A stretch of 64,000 bases of DNA from assembly GCF_026646375.1 (NCBI RefSeq), contig NZ_JAIPPU010000001.1, positions 186,001-250,000 of the forward strand, read 5' to 3'. The notes under the pieces are model-generated. The model made no database searches. It was not told where the DNA came from and saw nothing but the letters and a program-made list of their open reading frames with translations. Below, piece after piece: positions 9,270-18,057 of the stretch. Position numbers and translations under genes: made by a program. Positions within the stretch are counted from its first letter, which is position 1; every line of letters begins with the position of its first letter. The DNA comes from Acetobacterium wieringae. Lineage in GTDB: Bacteria > Bacillota > Clostridia > Eubacteriales > Eubacteriaceae.

Positions 9270-11222
9270 ATGATGGATAAGCAGGTCAATGCGTTATTTG
9301 AACCATTTACTATTAATAATCTGGAGCTGAAAAACCGACTGTTTATGCCGGCGTTGGGAATTGCGACAGTTGATGACAACGGTGCCTATACCAATGAGGC
9401 CATCGCTTTTTATATGCGCCGGGCCCGGGGCGGTGTAGGCCTGATTATCACCGGCGGAAATCGGATCATTGATTCAGAAGAAAAAAAGACGTTTTGTACA
9501 GCACCGACGCCATCGTTTAACCCTGCTGCGTATATTGCGGCCGGGCTTAATTTGACGCGGCAGATCCATACACAAGGAACAAAGATTTTTGTTCAGCTGG
9601 CTGCTGGTTTGGATAAAGACGAGCGGTTTGAATACAGCAGGCGGTGCAATATAATGACCAGTGCCGAAATACAGGGGCTGGTGGCGTCCTTTGCTGATGC
9701 GGCCAAAATTGTCAAAGCCGCTGGTTTTGACGGTGTCGAAATTCAGTTGGGTGGTCTGCTGGAAGATTTTACCCTGTCAGTTTACAATCAGCGCCGAGAT
9801 GGCTATGGCGGTGAGCTTAAAAACCGCTTCCGGATTGTCACCGAGACTCTGACTGCGGTCAAAAACGCCTGTGGCCGGGATTATCCGGTGATCGTGCGGC
9901 TGGCCATGAAGAGTTATCTTAAACCCGGCGGCCAGCAGGCACTGCCGATGGAAGCATTTACCGAACAGGGCCGTGATTTGGAAGAAGGTTTGGCTGCAGC
10001 AGGTATTTTGGCTGGGGCCGGCTGTGATGGTTTTGATGTGATGGCGGGGGCCAGCTTGTTTGAGGATGCCAGCTACTGGAAATACCCACCGGTTTATTTT
10101 GGCAATGGAGTTTATTCGCATCTAAGTGAGGCCCTTAAAAAGGTTGTAACGGTGCCGGTATTAGTTGCCGGAAAAATGGCTGATCCGGAGCTGGCCATAA
10201 ACTCGCTTGAAAACGGCCAGCTGGATATGGTGGGATTGGGTCGGCCGTTACTGGCCGATCCCGATTTGCCAAAAAAACTGGCAGACGCTCAGACCGAAGC
10301 GATCCGACCCTGTCTGGGGTGTAATGACGGCTGCCTGGCTCAGCCACTTGCCGGGTTTACTGCTTCCTGTACCGTTAATCCGGGCTGTAACCGGGAGTTG
10401 CTGGATGCGATTAACGCTTCCGAAAACCCTAAAAAAGTGGTCGTTGTCGGTGGCGGGCCGGCCGGTATGGAAGCTGCCCGGGTCAGCGCATTGCGGGGTC
10501 ATCAGGTGATTTTGTTTGAAAAAAGCTATCGGCTGGGGGGGAAGCTTAAATACAGCAGCCATCGGATCTTAAAAACCGCCGATGACGAGCTGATCCGCTG
10601 GTATGAAATTCAGCTGGAAAAACTTAAGGTCGAGATCTATCTTGATGAACCGGCTACCCCGGAAAAGATCGCCACCATCAATCCCGAGATTCTTTTTATT
10701 GCCCAGGGATCAGAGGCCCGAAAGCTACAATTCCCGGGGATGGATAGCAAAAAAGTGACCAATGCCATTGATGTGATCACTGACAAAACCTATGTCGGCC
10801 CTCGTTGCCCGGCCATTGGCGGCGGTTTGGCGGGGTGTGAAGCCGCCCTTCATCTGGCGATGCATCGCCATAAGATGACGATTGTGGAAGCAGCGCCCGA
10901 AATCCTTTCGGCGGGTATTCCGCTGGCTCCAGCCAATAAACAGATGCTCAAGGATCTGCTGCTTTATTATCACAGCGAAATTATCACCAGCGCCAGCTTA
11001 AAAGCAGTAACGGAAGAGGGGGCAGTGATTGAAAAAAATGATCAGGAACGCCTGCTCCCGGCTCACCATGTGATGATTGCCGTGGGTTTTGAACCGACCG
11101 GTCACTTATTTGAAGAACTAAAGGACGACTACGCCAAAGTGTATCATCTTGGGGACAGTCAGGCGGTAAAAAATATCCGGGCCGCCATCTGGGCGGCCAA
11201 TGAGGCTGCGCGATTGAGCTGA
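9270..11222 (+). CDS. NADH:flavin oxidoreductase, 2-enoate/2,4-dienoyl-CoA reductase type
   Basis: 650 residues in the two-part layout of 2-enoate reductase and FadH. Residues 1-340 form the FMN-binding old-yellow-enzyme barrel. CLGCNDGC followed 11 residues later by a fourth Cys binds a 4Fe-4S cluster. Residues about 390-650 are the FAD/NAD(P) part with the dinucleotide motif VVVGGGPAGMEAARV and a second GGGLAGCEAA. Such enzymes reduce activated C=C bonds with NADH and are oxygen-sensitive. The natural substrate cannot be told from sequence; phenylacrylate- or enoate-like acids are plausible in an acetogen. Two adjacent ATGs (9270, 9273) follow GGGGAAG. Confidence 0.85.
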   Translation: MMDKQVNALFEPFTINNLELKNRLFMPALGIATVDDNGAYTNEAIAFYMRRARGGVGLIITGGNRIIDSEEKKTFCTAPTPSFNPAAYIAAGLNLTRQIHTQGTKIFVQLAAGLDKDERFEYSRRCNIMTSAEIQGLVASFADAAKIVKAAGFDGVEIQLGGLLEDFTLSVYNQRRDGYGGELKNRFRIVTETLTAVKNACGRDYPVIVRLAMKSYLKPGGQQALPMEAFTEQGRDLEEGLAAAGILAGAGCDGFDVMAGASLFEDASYWKYPPVYFGNGVYSHLSEALKKVVTVPVLVAGKMADPELAINSLENGQLDMVGLGRPLLADPDLPKKLADAQTEAIRPCLGCNDGCLAQPLAGFTASCTVNPGCNRELLDAINASENPKKVVVVGGGPAGMEAARVSALRGHQVILFEKSYRLGGKLKYSSHRILKTADDELIRWYEIQLEKLKVEIYLDEPATPEKIATINPEILFIAQGSEARKLQFPGMDSKKVTNAIDVITDKTYVGPRCPAIGGGLAGCEAALHLAMHRHKMTIVEAAPEILSAGIPLAPANKQMLKDLLLYYHSEIITSASLKAVTEEGAVIEKNDQERLLPAHHVMIAVGFEPTGHLFEELKDDYAKVYHLGDSQAVKNIRAAIWAANEAARLS

Positions 11223-11326
11223 TTTAATCGATCACAATAATAGAATATAAAAATTTAAGATTTTAAAAAGTTGGAATTTTTAAAAGTTTCAAAATTTTCA
11301 TAAAATAAGATTAAGAGGAGGAAAAT

Positions 11327-12253
11327 TTGACCGACAACTTGCAGAAAAAATGGGTTGTCTTTGTGTTAGCAACCCTATGCTGCCTGCTTTGGGGAAGTGC
11401 CTATCCCAGTGTGAAGATCGGCTATGTTTTATTTGACATTCAGACGACGGGAGCCCGGGTATTATTCGCCGGGTATCGTTTTACTCTGGCTGGGATGATG
11501 ACTTGGCTGATAACCCGTGCATACAATAAAAAAAACGTCGTGCCAAGCGGTGCGGATTGGCGAAATATCATATCTTTAGGGGTGGTACAAACCACCCTTC
11601 AGTATGTTTTCTTCTACATTGGGCTGGCCAATACGACTGGCGTGAAGGCGTCTATCATTAATGCGACTTCCACCTTTTTTGCGATCCTTTTTGCCCATCA
11701 GATTTTAAAAAATGAAAAGATGACCCGGGCCAGAATTGTTGGCTGTCTGTTAGGAATGGCCGGGGTGATTATTATCCAGCTTAATGGTCGCCAGATTGAC
11801 AGCAGTTTCGCTTTTTCGGGCGAAGGGTTTCTTTTTCTGGCCTGTATCGCATCGGCTTTCGGTGCGGTTCTGACCAGAATCTATACCCGAAAAATTGATG
11901 CCATGATCCTGACCGCTTATCAGCTAATGATTGGTGGGGGGGTATTGATTGTCGTGGGTCTGATCATGGGTGGAGCGATTACCCAAATAACTATTCCGGG
12001 GCTGTTTTTGCTGGGTTATCTTGCTGTTTTGTCAGCAACGGCTTTTGCCATCTGGACGATTCTGCTTAAACACAATCCGGTGGGAGTCGTCGCGATCTAT
12101 GGTTTTATGATTCCGGTATTTGGGGTAATGCTGTCGGGGCTTTTTCTTGGTGAGGCATTTCTCAGCCTGCGGATTCTTGTTTCTCTGGCTTGCGTCAGTG
12201 TGGGGATCTGGCTGGTCAACCGGGAAGGTGGCAAGCAACAGGAAATACAATAG
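11327..12253 (+). CDS. EamA/DMT family transporter
   Basis: 308 residues with ten predicted membrane helices arranged as two EamA repeats (about 12-150 and 165-300); LLWGSAYPSVKIG at the start is typical of the family. These proteins export or import metabolites, often amino acids or nucleobases; the substrate here is unknown. The start is a TTG at 11327, supported by AGAGGAGG 7 nt upstream and by the absence of an ATG near the first helix. It is followed by a terminator. Confidence 0.88.
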   Translation: MTDNLQKKWVVFVLATLCCLLWGSAYPSVKIGYVLFDIQTTGARVLFAGYRFTLAGMMTWLITRAYNKKNVVPSGADWRNIISLGVVQTTLQYVFFYIGLANTTGVKASIINATSTFFAILFAHQILKNEKMTRARIVGCLLGMAGVIIIQLNGRQIDSSFAFSGEGFLFLACIASAFGAVLTRIYTRKIDAMILTAYQLMIGGGVLIVVGLIMGGAITQITIPGLFLLGYLAVLSATAFAIWTILLKHNPVGVVAIYGFMIPVFGVMLSGLFLGEAFLSLRILVSLACVSVGIWLVNREGGKQQEIQ

Positions 12254-12471
12254 TACGTCATGGTTTTAGATGATAAATGATATGAACGCAATTTTTGAAC
12301 TGCATCAACTTTGAGGCAGTTTTTTTTTGAGCTAGGAATAATTTGCGTAGTCATTAAGCGGGTCAAGGATAGGATTGTTTTTTAATGCTTTAAAAACAAT
12401 TCGAAGTGATGTAAAGGAACTTAAAAAACAAATATTTGACACAAATGAGCGATTTGAATACATAAAAAAAT
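12254..12471. other. intergenic region with terminator and an inverted repeat
   Basis: Between the EamA gene and the opuC promoter. It holds the EamA terminator and, around 12372-12398, an inverted repeat of ATTGTTTTT with AAAAACAAT around nine bases. A second TTGACA at 12436-12441 has no good -10 partner. No coding sequence is seen. Confidence 0.5.
12298..12328 (+). terminator. terminator after EamA transporter gene
   Basis: AACTGC pairs with GCAGTT around a 12-nt loop and runs into nine T's. Confidence 0.75.
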
Positions 12472-12500
12472 TTGACAACTGCAGTTTTATGGGTTAGGAT
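12472..12500 (+). promoter_or_regulatory. promoter of the opuC-type operon with candidate operators
   Basis: TTGACA (12472-12477), 17-bp spacer, TAGGAT (12495-12500). The spacer begins with the perfect palindrome ACTGCAGT and a near copy, ACTGCGGT, lies just downstream of the -10, so AACTGCAGTT and AACTGCGGTT flank the -10. They are candidate binding sites for a repressor of osmolyte uptake. The regulator is not in the window. Confidence 0.65.
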
Positions 12501-12506
12501 AAATTA

Positions 12507-12760
12507 ATAACTGCGGTTAAATCAGTTTTCAATACAGAAAAGCAGGAAAATTTTGTTTGAAACAACAGATTGCGTTAGTGTGAAAACAGAGACAACGGGC
12601 TTCAGGTAAATCAGCATTTAAAGACATTGAAATTATATCCTTAGGCATTAATTTTAATTATTCCACTAGAAAAGCAATATCATAAATGATGTTGGAAGAG
12701 ATAGAAACACTGGTTGGTTCTAGCAATTACGACAACAGATACGAATTGCTTTTTTTTATT
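12507..12760 (+). ncRNA. leader RNA of the opuC-type operon ending in a terminator (attenuator candidate)
   Basis: About 250 nt run from the predicted start of transcription to a rho-independent terminator (AGCAATT at 12722-12728 with AATTGCT at 12744-12750, then seven T's), all upstream of the first gene. An upstream segment AAAAGCAAT (12670-12678) is a perfect complement of ATTGCTTTT (12745-12753), the 3' arm plus T-run, so it could act as an antiterminator. No open frame and no riboswitch class I recognise is present. Alternatively it is a separate small RNA. Confidence 0.5.
12722..12757 (+). terminator. terminator inside the opuC leader
   Basis: Seven-base stem AGCAATT/AATTGCT with a 15-nt loop and TTTTTTT. 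It lies 66 nt upstream of the ATG of the ATPase gene and downstream of the only strong promoter. Confidence 0.75.
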
Positions 12761-12822
12761 AACTTTTTTTGTAAAAGTGAATCAAATCAAAACCGCGATC
12801 AAAAGAAAGAGAGGTTTTTGTA

Positions 12823-13944
12823 ATGATACGTTTTGAAAACGTAAACAAGAAATATGGGAATTCAGTGATACTCGACGATTTAAATTTTAATATTGAAGCA
12901 GGTGAGTTTGTCGTATTGATTGGTCCGAGTGGTTGTGGAAAGACAACAACGCTAAAGTCGATCAATCGGCTAATAAAGCCAGATCAGGGAAAGATATTTG
13001 TAAATGGACAGGAGATCTCTCAAGTCAACCCCGTTAAACTTCGACGAAAGATCGGCTACGTCATCCAGCAAATTGGTTTGTTCCCAAACATGACAATTGA
13101 ACAGAATATTGGTGTTGTGCCGAAACGACTGAAATATGACAAAAAAGAGATTCAAAAAATCACCCGTGATCTGATGGAAATGGTCGACATGTCATATGAG
13201 GAATATGCCCATAAATATCCTTCCGAGCTTTCCGGTGGTCAGCAGCAGCGGATTGGTGTGCTAAGGGCCTTAGCGGCATCACCGCCAATTGTCTTGATGG
13301 ACGAACCCTTTGGCGCGCTGGATCCGATGACGCGCGCGACGCTTCAGAAAGAGATTGCCAACCTGCATAAAAAACTCAAAAAAACGATTGTTTTTGTAAC
13401 CCATGATATGAACGAGGCTCTTGATCTGGCGGATAAGATTGTTTTTATGGAACATGGAAAAATTGTTCAAATGGCGACACCAGAGGAGATGCTGGCAAAT
13501 CCGGCGAGTCCGTTGATTCGTGACTTTATGCGAAAATCGGCACTGGCAGCGGATACCTTAAATCTCACGGCCGCCGATTTTTTGAGTGCGAATGTCATCA
13601 GTGTTCAGAAAAAAAAGAGTATCCGTGAATGTACGGATTTAATGGCCCGGCATCATATCGATTCACTCGTCATCAAGAATGAAGATCAGACGTATGCTGG
13701 TGTCGTAACCATTAAGGATATCAAAAAGCATGGGAAGTCTTCTGGGGTAATCGGGGAGATTGAACCGTATCAGAATATCACATCCGACATTTTGGAAAAT
13801 GCCAAGGACTCGTTTGATAAACTTTATAGTTCAGGTGACAATTATGTGGTTGTTCTGAATAATGACCAAACCATTGCAGGCATCATCACGAAAACCAGTA
13901 TGGCAACAGCCATGGCTGATACCTTGTGGGGTGACATGCAATGA
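12823..13944 (+). CDS. opuCA: compatible-solute ABC transporter ATPase with CBS domains
   Basis: 373 residues. ATPase domain to about 240: Walker A GPSGCGKTT, signature LSGGQQQR, Walker B IVLMDEPFGALD, H-loop VTHD. Residues about 245-370 carry a pair of CBS motifs, as in OpuCA/OpuBA/ProV-like ATPases, where they sense ionic strength or cyclic-di-AMP. The transporter would import glycine betaine, choline, carnitine or a related solute. GAGAGG lies 8 nt before the ATG. Its stop overlaps the next start (ATGA), so translation is coupled. It is the first gene of a four-gene operon. Confidence 0.92.
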   Translation: MIRFENVNKKYGNSVILDDLNFNIEAGEFVVLIGPSGCGKTTTLKSINRLIKPDQGKIFVNGQEISQVNPVKLRRKIGYVIQQIGLFPNMTIEQNIGVVPKRLKYDKKEIQKITRDLMEMVDMSYEEYAHKYPSELSGGQQQRIGVLRALAASPPIVLMDEPFGALDPMTRATLQKEIANLHKKLKKTIVFVTHDMNEALDLADKIVFMEHGKIVQMATPEEMLANPASPLIRDFMRKSALAADTLNLTAADFLSANVISVQKKKSIRECTDLMARHHIDSLVIKNEDQTYAGVVTIKDIKKHGKSSGVIGEIEPYQNITSDILENAKDSFDKLYSSGDNYVVVLNNDQTIAGIITKTSMATAMADTLWGDMQ

Positions 13945-14573
13945 GTTTTTTTGAAACATATGGTGATCGCTTGATCACTGCTTTCCAAATTCATTTATTT
14001 TACGTCCTCACTTCAGTGGTGATCGGCTTTGTAATCGCATTACTACTGGGGATTCTGCTGTCTCGTGTTCCTCAATACGCAAAGGTTGTTATGCCGTTGC
14101 TTTCAGTATTTCAGACAATTCCTGGAATTGTGTTTATTGGAATCCTTTTTCTATACCTCGGGATGATTCCCGCAACGGTAATTTCTGCGTTGGCAGTTTA
14201 TGCCATCTTTCCGATTCTAAAAAATACCTATACTGGTCTCCTTGATGTAAAAAAAGAATACATCGAAGCAGCCAAAGGATGTGGGATGACCCCGCTTCAG
14301 ACTCTGATCGAAGTGGAACTGCCGCTCGCTTCGCCTTCGATTATTACCGGATTAAGGATGTCAACCATTTATACCGTCAGTTGGGCGGTACTAGCAGCGA
14401 TGATTGGACTGGGGGGATTGGGCGAATTTATCTATATCGGCATTGCCTCGAATAATGATCAGCTGATTCTGGCAGGCGCGATTCCATCCGCAATTATGGC
14501 GATTATCCTCAGTTTACTGATTGATGTGCTGCGGCGAGCAGTTGTACCTAAAGGAATAAGGAGTGTGAAATAA
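13941..14573 (+). CDS. opuCB: compatible-solute ABC transporter permease
   Basis: 210 residues with about five or six membrane helices and the permease contact loop EAAKGCGMTPLQTLIEVELP, typical of OpuC/Opu-type inner-membrane subunits. It overlaps the ATPase gene by 4 nt and the next permease gene by 1 nt. It should pair with the second permease to form the channel. Confidence 0.9.
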   Translation: MSFFETYGDRLITAFQIHLFYVLTSVVIGFVIALLLGILLSRVPQYAKVVMPLLSVFQTIPGIVFIGILFLYLGMIPATVISALAVYAIFPILKNTYTGLLDVKKEYIEAAKGCGMTPLQTLIEVELPLASPSIITGLRMSTIYTVSWAVLAAMIGLGGLGEFIYIGIASNNDQLILAGAIPSAIMAIILSLLIDVLRRAVVPKGIRSVK

Positions 14574-15178
14574 TGGATGCATCAATTGTTCTGGAACATC
14601 TTTATCTGGTCGCTATGACAGTGATCTTCTCAGTGATTGTTGGCTTACCAATCGGTGTTTTGGCATATTTAAAACCGTCGGTGCGAAAAATAGTATTATG
14701 GTCGGTTGAACTATTGCAAACAATCCCTGCGCTGGCACTGTTGGGACTGATTATTATTGCTCTGGGCCCGGGAAAAATGACCGTGATTACCGGTTTGGTT
14801 TTGTATTCGCTGTTGCCGATTGTTCATAATACCTTTGTTGGTTTGGAAAGTGTTGACAGCGGGATTAAGGAGGCTGGAAAAGGAATGGGATTGACTCAAC
14901 TTGATCGACTGATATCAGTCGAAATACCCCTGGCTTTTCCGATGATTTTTACGGGGATCCGGATTGCGACGGTGACGACGGTTGGGGTCGCTGTTTTTGC
15001 AACTTCAGTTGGAGGAGGTGGTTTGGGCAAAGTAATTTACCAGGGAATTCGAACACAGAATATGAATTTAATCGTCTCAGGGACTGTGTCACTGATGATC
15101 ATGGCGGTATTATTTGATGTGTTGATGATCTGGATTAATCGCCGCTTGGCGAAAGGAACTCGCAATCAAGCATTTTAG
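14573..15178 (+). CDS. opuCD: compatible-solute ABC transporter permease, second subunit
   Basis: 201 residues, about five helices, with the contact loop EAGKGMGLTQLDRLISVEIP. Paralogous to the preceding permease. AGGAG is 9 nt upstream of the ATG, which shares one base with the preceding stop codon. Confidence 0.9.
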   Translation: MDASIVLEHLYLVAMTVIFSVIVGLPIGVLAYLKPSVRKIVLWSVELLQTIPALALLGLIIIALGPGKMTVITGLVLYSLLPIVHNTFVGLESVDSGIKEAGKGMGLTQLDRLISVEIPLAFPMIFTGIRIATVTTVGVAVFATSVGGGGLGKVIYQGIRTQNMNLIVSGTVSLMIMAVLFDVLMIWINRRLAKGTRNQAF

Positions 15179-15254
15179 AGAAGGTCTTTTTTATGCTGCA
15201 TATTGTCAGAAGTGGAAAGAAAAATAAGTTTTTAGAAATGAAAGGAAAAGAAAA

Positions 15255-16169
15255 ATGAAAAAGATAATGAGTTTACTGATCGTTTTACTGCTGACTATGA
15301 CCGTTGCCGGTTGTAGTTCGGGAAAAGAAGAGGCATCTATTATTATTTATGATGGTACGTTTTCAGAAATGCGAATTATTAATCAGATGGTAAAAATGGT
15401 TGTTGAAGATCATACGGATGCAACGGTTGATATTCGCGATGAAATGGATGAGGTCAATACATTTAAGGAAATGGTTGCTGGCAACGTGGATATTTTGAAT
15501 TCGTATGATGGAACGCTGCTGACAACCTATCTCAAGCTGGATACAACCGACATTCCGGAAGGGATGACCTTATACGACTATGCCAATCAAGTGGCATCCA
15601 ACGAAAAAGGTGTCCATATGCTGGATAAATTAGGATCTGAAAATACTTATGCGATCGGGGTACTTCCGGAAACGGCGCAAAAGTATAATTTAAAAACGAT
15701 TTCTGATCTGTCGGCTGTATCCGATCAGCTTGTATTTGGTGCTGAACACGGCTTTTATACCGAAGAAGGAAGTATGAAGTATGGTCCTTTTACCGAATTT
15801 TACGGTCTGAACTTCAAAGAGAACAAACCCCTCGATATGGCATTGAAGTATTCAGCAATTGAAAGTGGTAATATTGATGTTACCATTGTTTACACAACCG
15901 ATGGGATGAACAAAAAAGCAGGGTTGGTTGTTTTAGAAGATGATCGCAGCTTTTTCCCGGAATATAATGACGCTTTGCTCGTCAGAAATGATTTGTTTGA
16001 ACGTTACAGTGAAATCGCGCCTGATCTGGAAGCGGTATTAAACACTTTGGGAGGACAGTTTACCAATGAAATGATGACAGATCTGACTTATGAAGTAGAT
16101 GTAAATGGAAGAACACCAGAAGATGTTGCCCATGAATTTTTACTGAGTAAGGGTTTGATCTCAGAATAG
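15255..16169 (+). CDS. opuCC: compatible-solute substrate-binding lipoprotein
   Basis: 304 residues. A type II signal ends in VAGC (Cys20). The mature part is an OpuAC-like binding protein: SIIIYDGTFSEMRIINQMV at the start, then DILNSYDGTLLTTYL, where a Tyr/Asp pocket would be expected. It would deliver a quaternary ammonium solute to the two permeases. It sits 76 nt after the second permease with its own AAAGGAAAAG ribosome binding site. Two terminator hairpins follow. The exact solute cannot be told from the sequence. Confidence 0.88.
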   Translation: MKKIMSLLIVLLLTMTVAGCSSGKEEASIIIYDGTFSEMRIINQMVKMVVEDHTDATVDIRDEMDEVNTFKEMVAGNVDILNSYDGTLLTTYLKLDTTDIPEGMTLYDYANQVASNEKGVHMLDKLGSENTYAIGVLPETAQKYNLKTISDLSAVSDQLVFGAEHGFYTEEGSMKYGPFTEFYGLNFKENKPLDMALKYSAIESGNIDVTIVYTTDGMNKKAGLVVLEDDRSFFPEYNDALLVRNDLFERYSEIAPDLEAVLNTLGGQFTNEMMTDLTYEVDVNGRTPEDVAHEFLLSKGLISE

Positions 16170-16335
16170 TCTGAAGAATTGACGTTTACAAAAGTAATCC
16201 TGGTGAGCGATTACTTAATAATAATAACAGAAAACCTTTGATTGAAATGTTTACTGATCCTACGATACTGTGAAAAATAGATTAACGATTGGTCGGCATG
16301 GTACATTTATCGAAAAAGAGATCTTAAAACCTCGC

Positions 16336-16372
16336 AAAGAACCCGATTTTCATGTTGAAAACCGGGTTCTTT
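16336..16372 (+). terminator. long hairpin after the opuC operon
   Basis: AAAGAACCCG and CGGGTTCTTT, extended inward by TTTTC/GAAAA, form a long stem with a short loop. Only two T's are in its own run, but a second terminator follows at once. Confidence 0.7.
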
Positions 16373-16380
16373 GACAGTCT

Positions 16381-16405
16381 GAACCTCACAAGAGGTTCTT
16401 TTGTT
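16381..16405 (+). terminator. second terminator after the opuC operon
   Basis: GAACCTC-acaa-GAGGTTC followed by TTTTGTT. Confidence 0.75.
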
Positions 16406-16537
16406 ATATAGCGAATCGGCAAAGCTGATCACATAAAATGCATTGGACAAATCGCAAATTCGATGCACTTTTATGGGTGGTTCGATCAGATGGCCAATCC
16501 CATAAAGAGGAAATCTATAATAAATAAATTATTATAT

Positions 16538-16756
16538 TCAAAGATAAAATATCTGTTTATTGATCGCTTTGGGATAAACGTGAACCTTGATGACCCGTCC
16601 AAACGTTTGACTATCATAATCTAAATCTAAATTCGGGAGTTCCTTTGAAAACCATTTGGGAACATGTTTACAGATGATCTCCAGTCGTTTGAATTCATTT
16701 TCTTTAAAAAATGGTATGAGCACCTGTTTGGAGCTATAGGATGTTTTGCCGGACAT
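16538..16756 (-). other. unrecognised frame downstream of the nifH relic
   Basis: A 72-codon frame without a clear ribosome binding site. It is in the same frame as the nifH relic and stays open back to that relic's stop codon at 16820-16822 (the connecting residues include GGSGYFYIDLKDV). The sequence does not resemble the C-terminal part of nitrogenase iron proteins, so it is probably the remains of another gene joined to the relic. I do not recognise it. Confidence 0.25.
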
Positions 16757-16819
16757 AACATCTTTTAAATCGATGTAAAAATAACCTGATCCGCCTTGAA
16801 ACAGATGGCTGTGGGTACT

Positions 16820-17353
<534 letters not shown>

Positions 17354-17658
17354 TTATTCGGTGAAGGATTGGGCGTTTTGACTACAAATAATAACGTGAG
17401 TCACATTTAGTTCGTTAGGTGGAAAAATATATGGAATTAAATGGTGAAGCATCAATAGTTCTGTTTGTTATTATTTTTAGTTCATTTTAGTAATGTTTGG
17501 TTGCTTTTGATGTTGATATGTATTCTAATACGTCAAAAATGAAATGTCAATACGTTTTCCACAAATAATTCAGTAGGTCGTTTACAGGTTTATTAAACGT
17601 TTGTCACATTTAACACATTCACTGTTGCCGCCGGACAAAAAAATGATGGGGGCAAATT
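17354..17658. other. AT-rich intergenic region, no gene recognised
   Basis: It lies between the nifH relic and the short HTH gene. No homology to the missing P-loop segment of nifH is seen. A small inverted repeat GTATTctAATAC lies near 17520. Confidence 0.5.
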
Positions 17659-17835
17659 GTGGAAAAGGATTTATTAAGTGCACAAGAAGTTGCCGATATT
17701 CTAAAAATTGCCAGAAATACCGTTTATGGGCTTATCAAACGAGGTGAATTATCGTCTTCTAAAGTTGGGAAACAGGTCAGAATATCACGGGATGAGGTTG
17801 AACGGCCAGATGGTGGTATTGCGACCAAGCTTTAG
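17659..17835 (+). CDS. short excisionase-type HTH protein, probably truncated
   Basis: 58 residues starting at a GTG with GATGGGGG upstream. The sequence LSAQEVADILKIARNTVYGL followed by IKRGELSSSKVGKQVRISRDEVE is a complete MerR/excisionase-like DNA-binding domain (HTH_17). In many anaerobes this exact type of domain is followed by a periplasmic-binding-protein-like sensor that is often tied to molybdate or tungstate. Here the frame ends shortly after the helix-turn-helix, so the sensor part appears lost. Its location next to a nitrogenase relic fits a decayed metal- or nitrogen-related locus, but that link is inference. Confidence 0.55.
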   Translation: MEKDLLSAQEVADILKIARNTVYGLIKRGELSSSKVGKQVRISRDEVERPDGGIATKL

Positions 17836-17994
17836 CGACTGTTTCAGGGCTGTCAAAGCGCGTTGGCTGATACGAAGGCGCAATCAGGTAAATTCAGCTT
17901 CGCTTATAGTTCTATTGGATAGTTCTTTATAACGTTTAGTTGCGGTTTAGCTACTACTGGGTCAGGTAAACTGTCAATCATTCAACAATACAAA

Positions 17995-18037
17995 ACAGGT
18001 TCAGGACAACCCCGCCGTTGTCCTGAACCTGTTTTTA
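17995..18037. terminator. bidirectional terminator
   Basis: A perfect 16-bp stem, ACAGGTTCAGGACAAC with its complement, around CCCGCC, followed by TTTTT on the plus strand and by TTTTG on the minus strand. It lies just after the ABC-2 permease gene on the minus strand. Confidence 0.9.
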
Positions 18038-18057
18038 GTTTCTATTTGGTGAATCAA

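Larger units (their letters stand above)
16170..16537. other. intergenic region with two terminators
   Basis: It contains the opuC terminators at 16336-16405 and no coding sequence that I can support. The part after them is AT-rich. Confidence 0.5.

Noticed and set aside
12507-12760. T-box or known riboswitch in the opuC leader
   Set aside because: No T-box sequence, no specifier stem and no riboswitch core that I recognise; retained only as an attenuator candidate.
17708-17932. 74-codon plus-strand frame overlapping the short HTH gene
   Set aside because: Another frame of the same DNA gives a clear helix-turn-helix with a ribosome binding site; this frame has neither.
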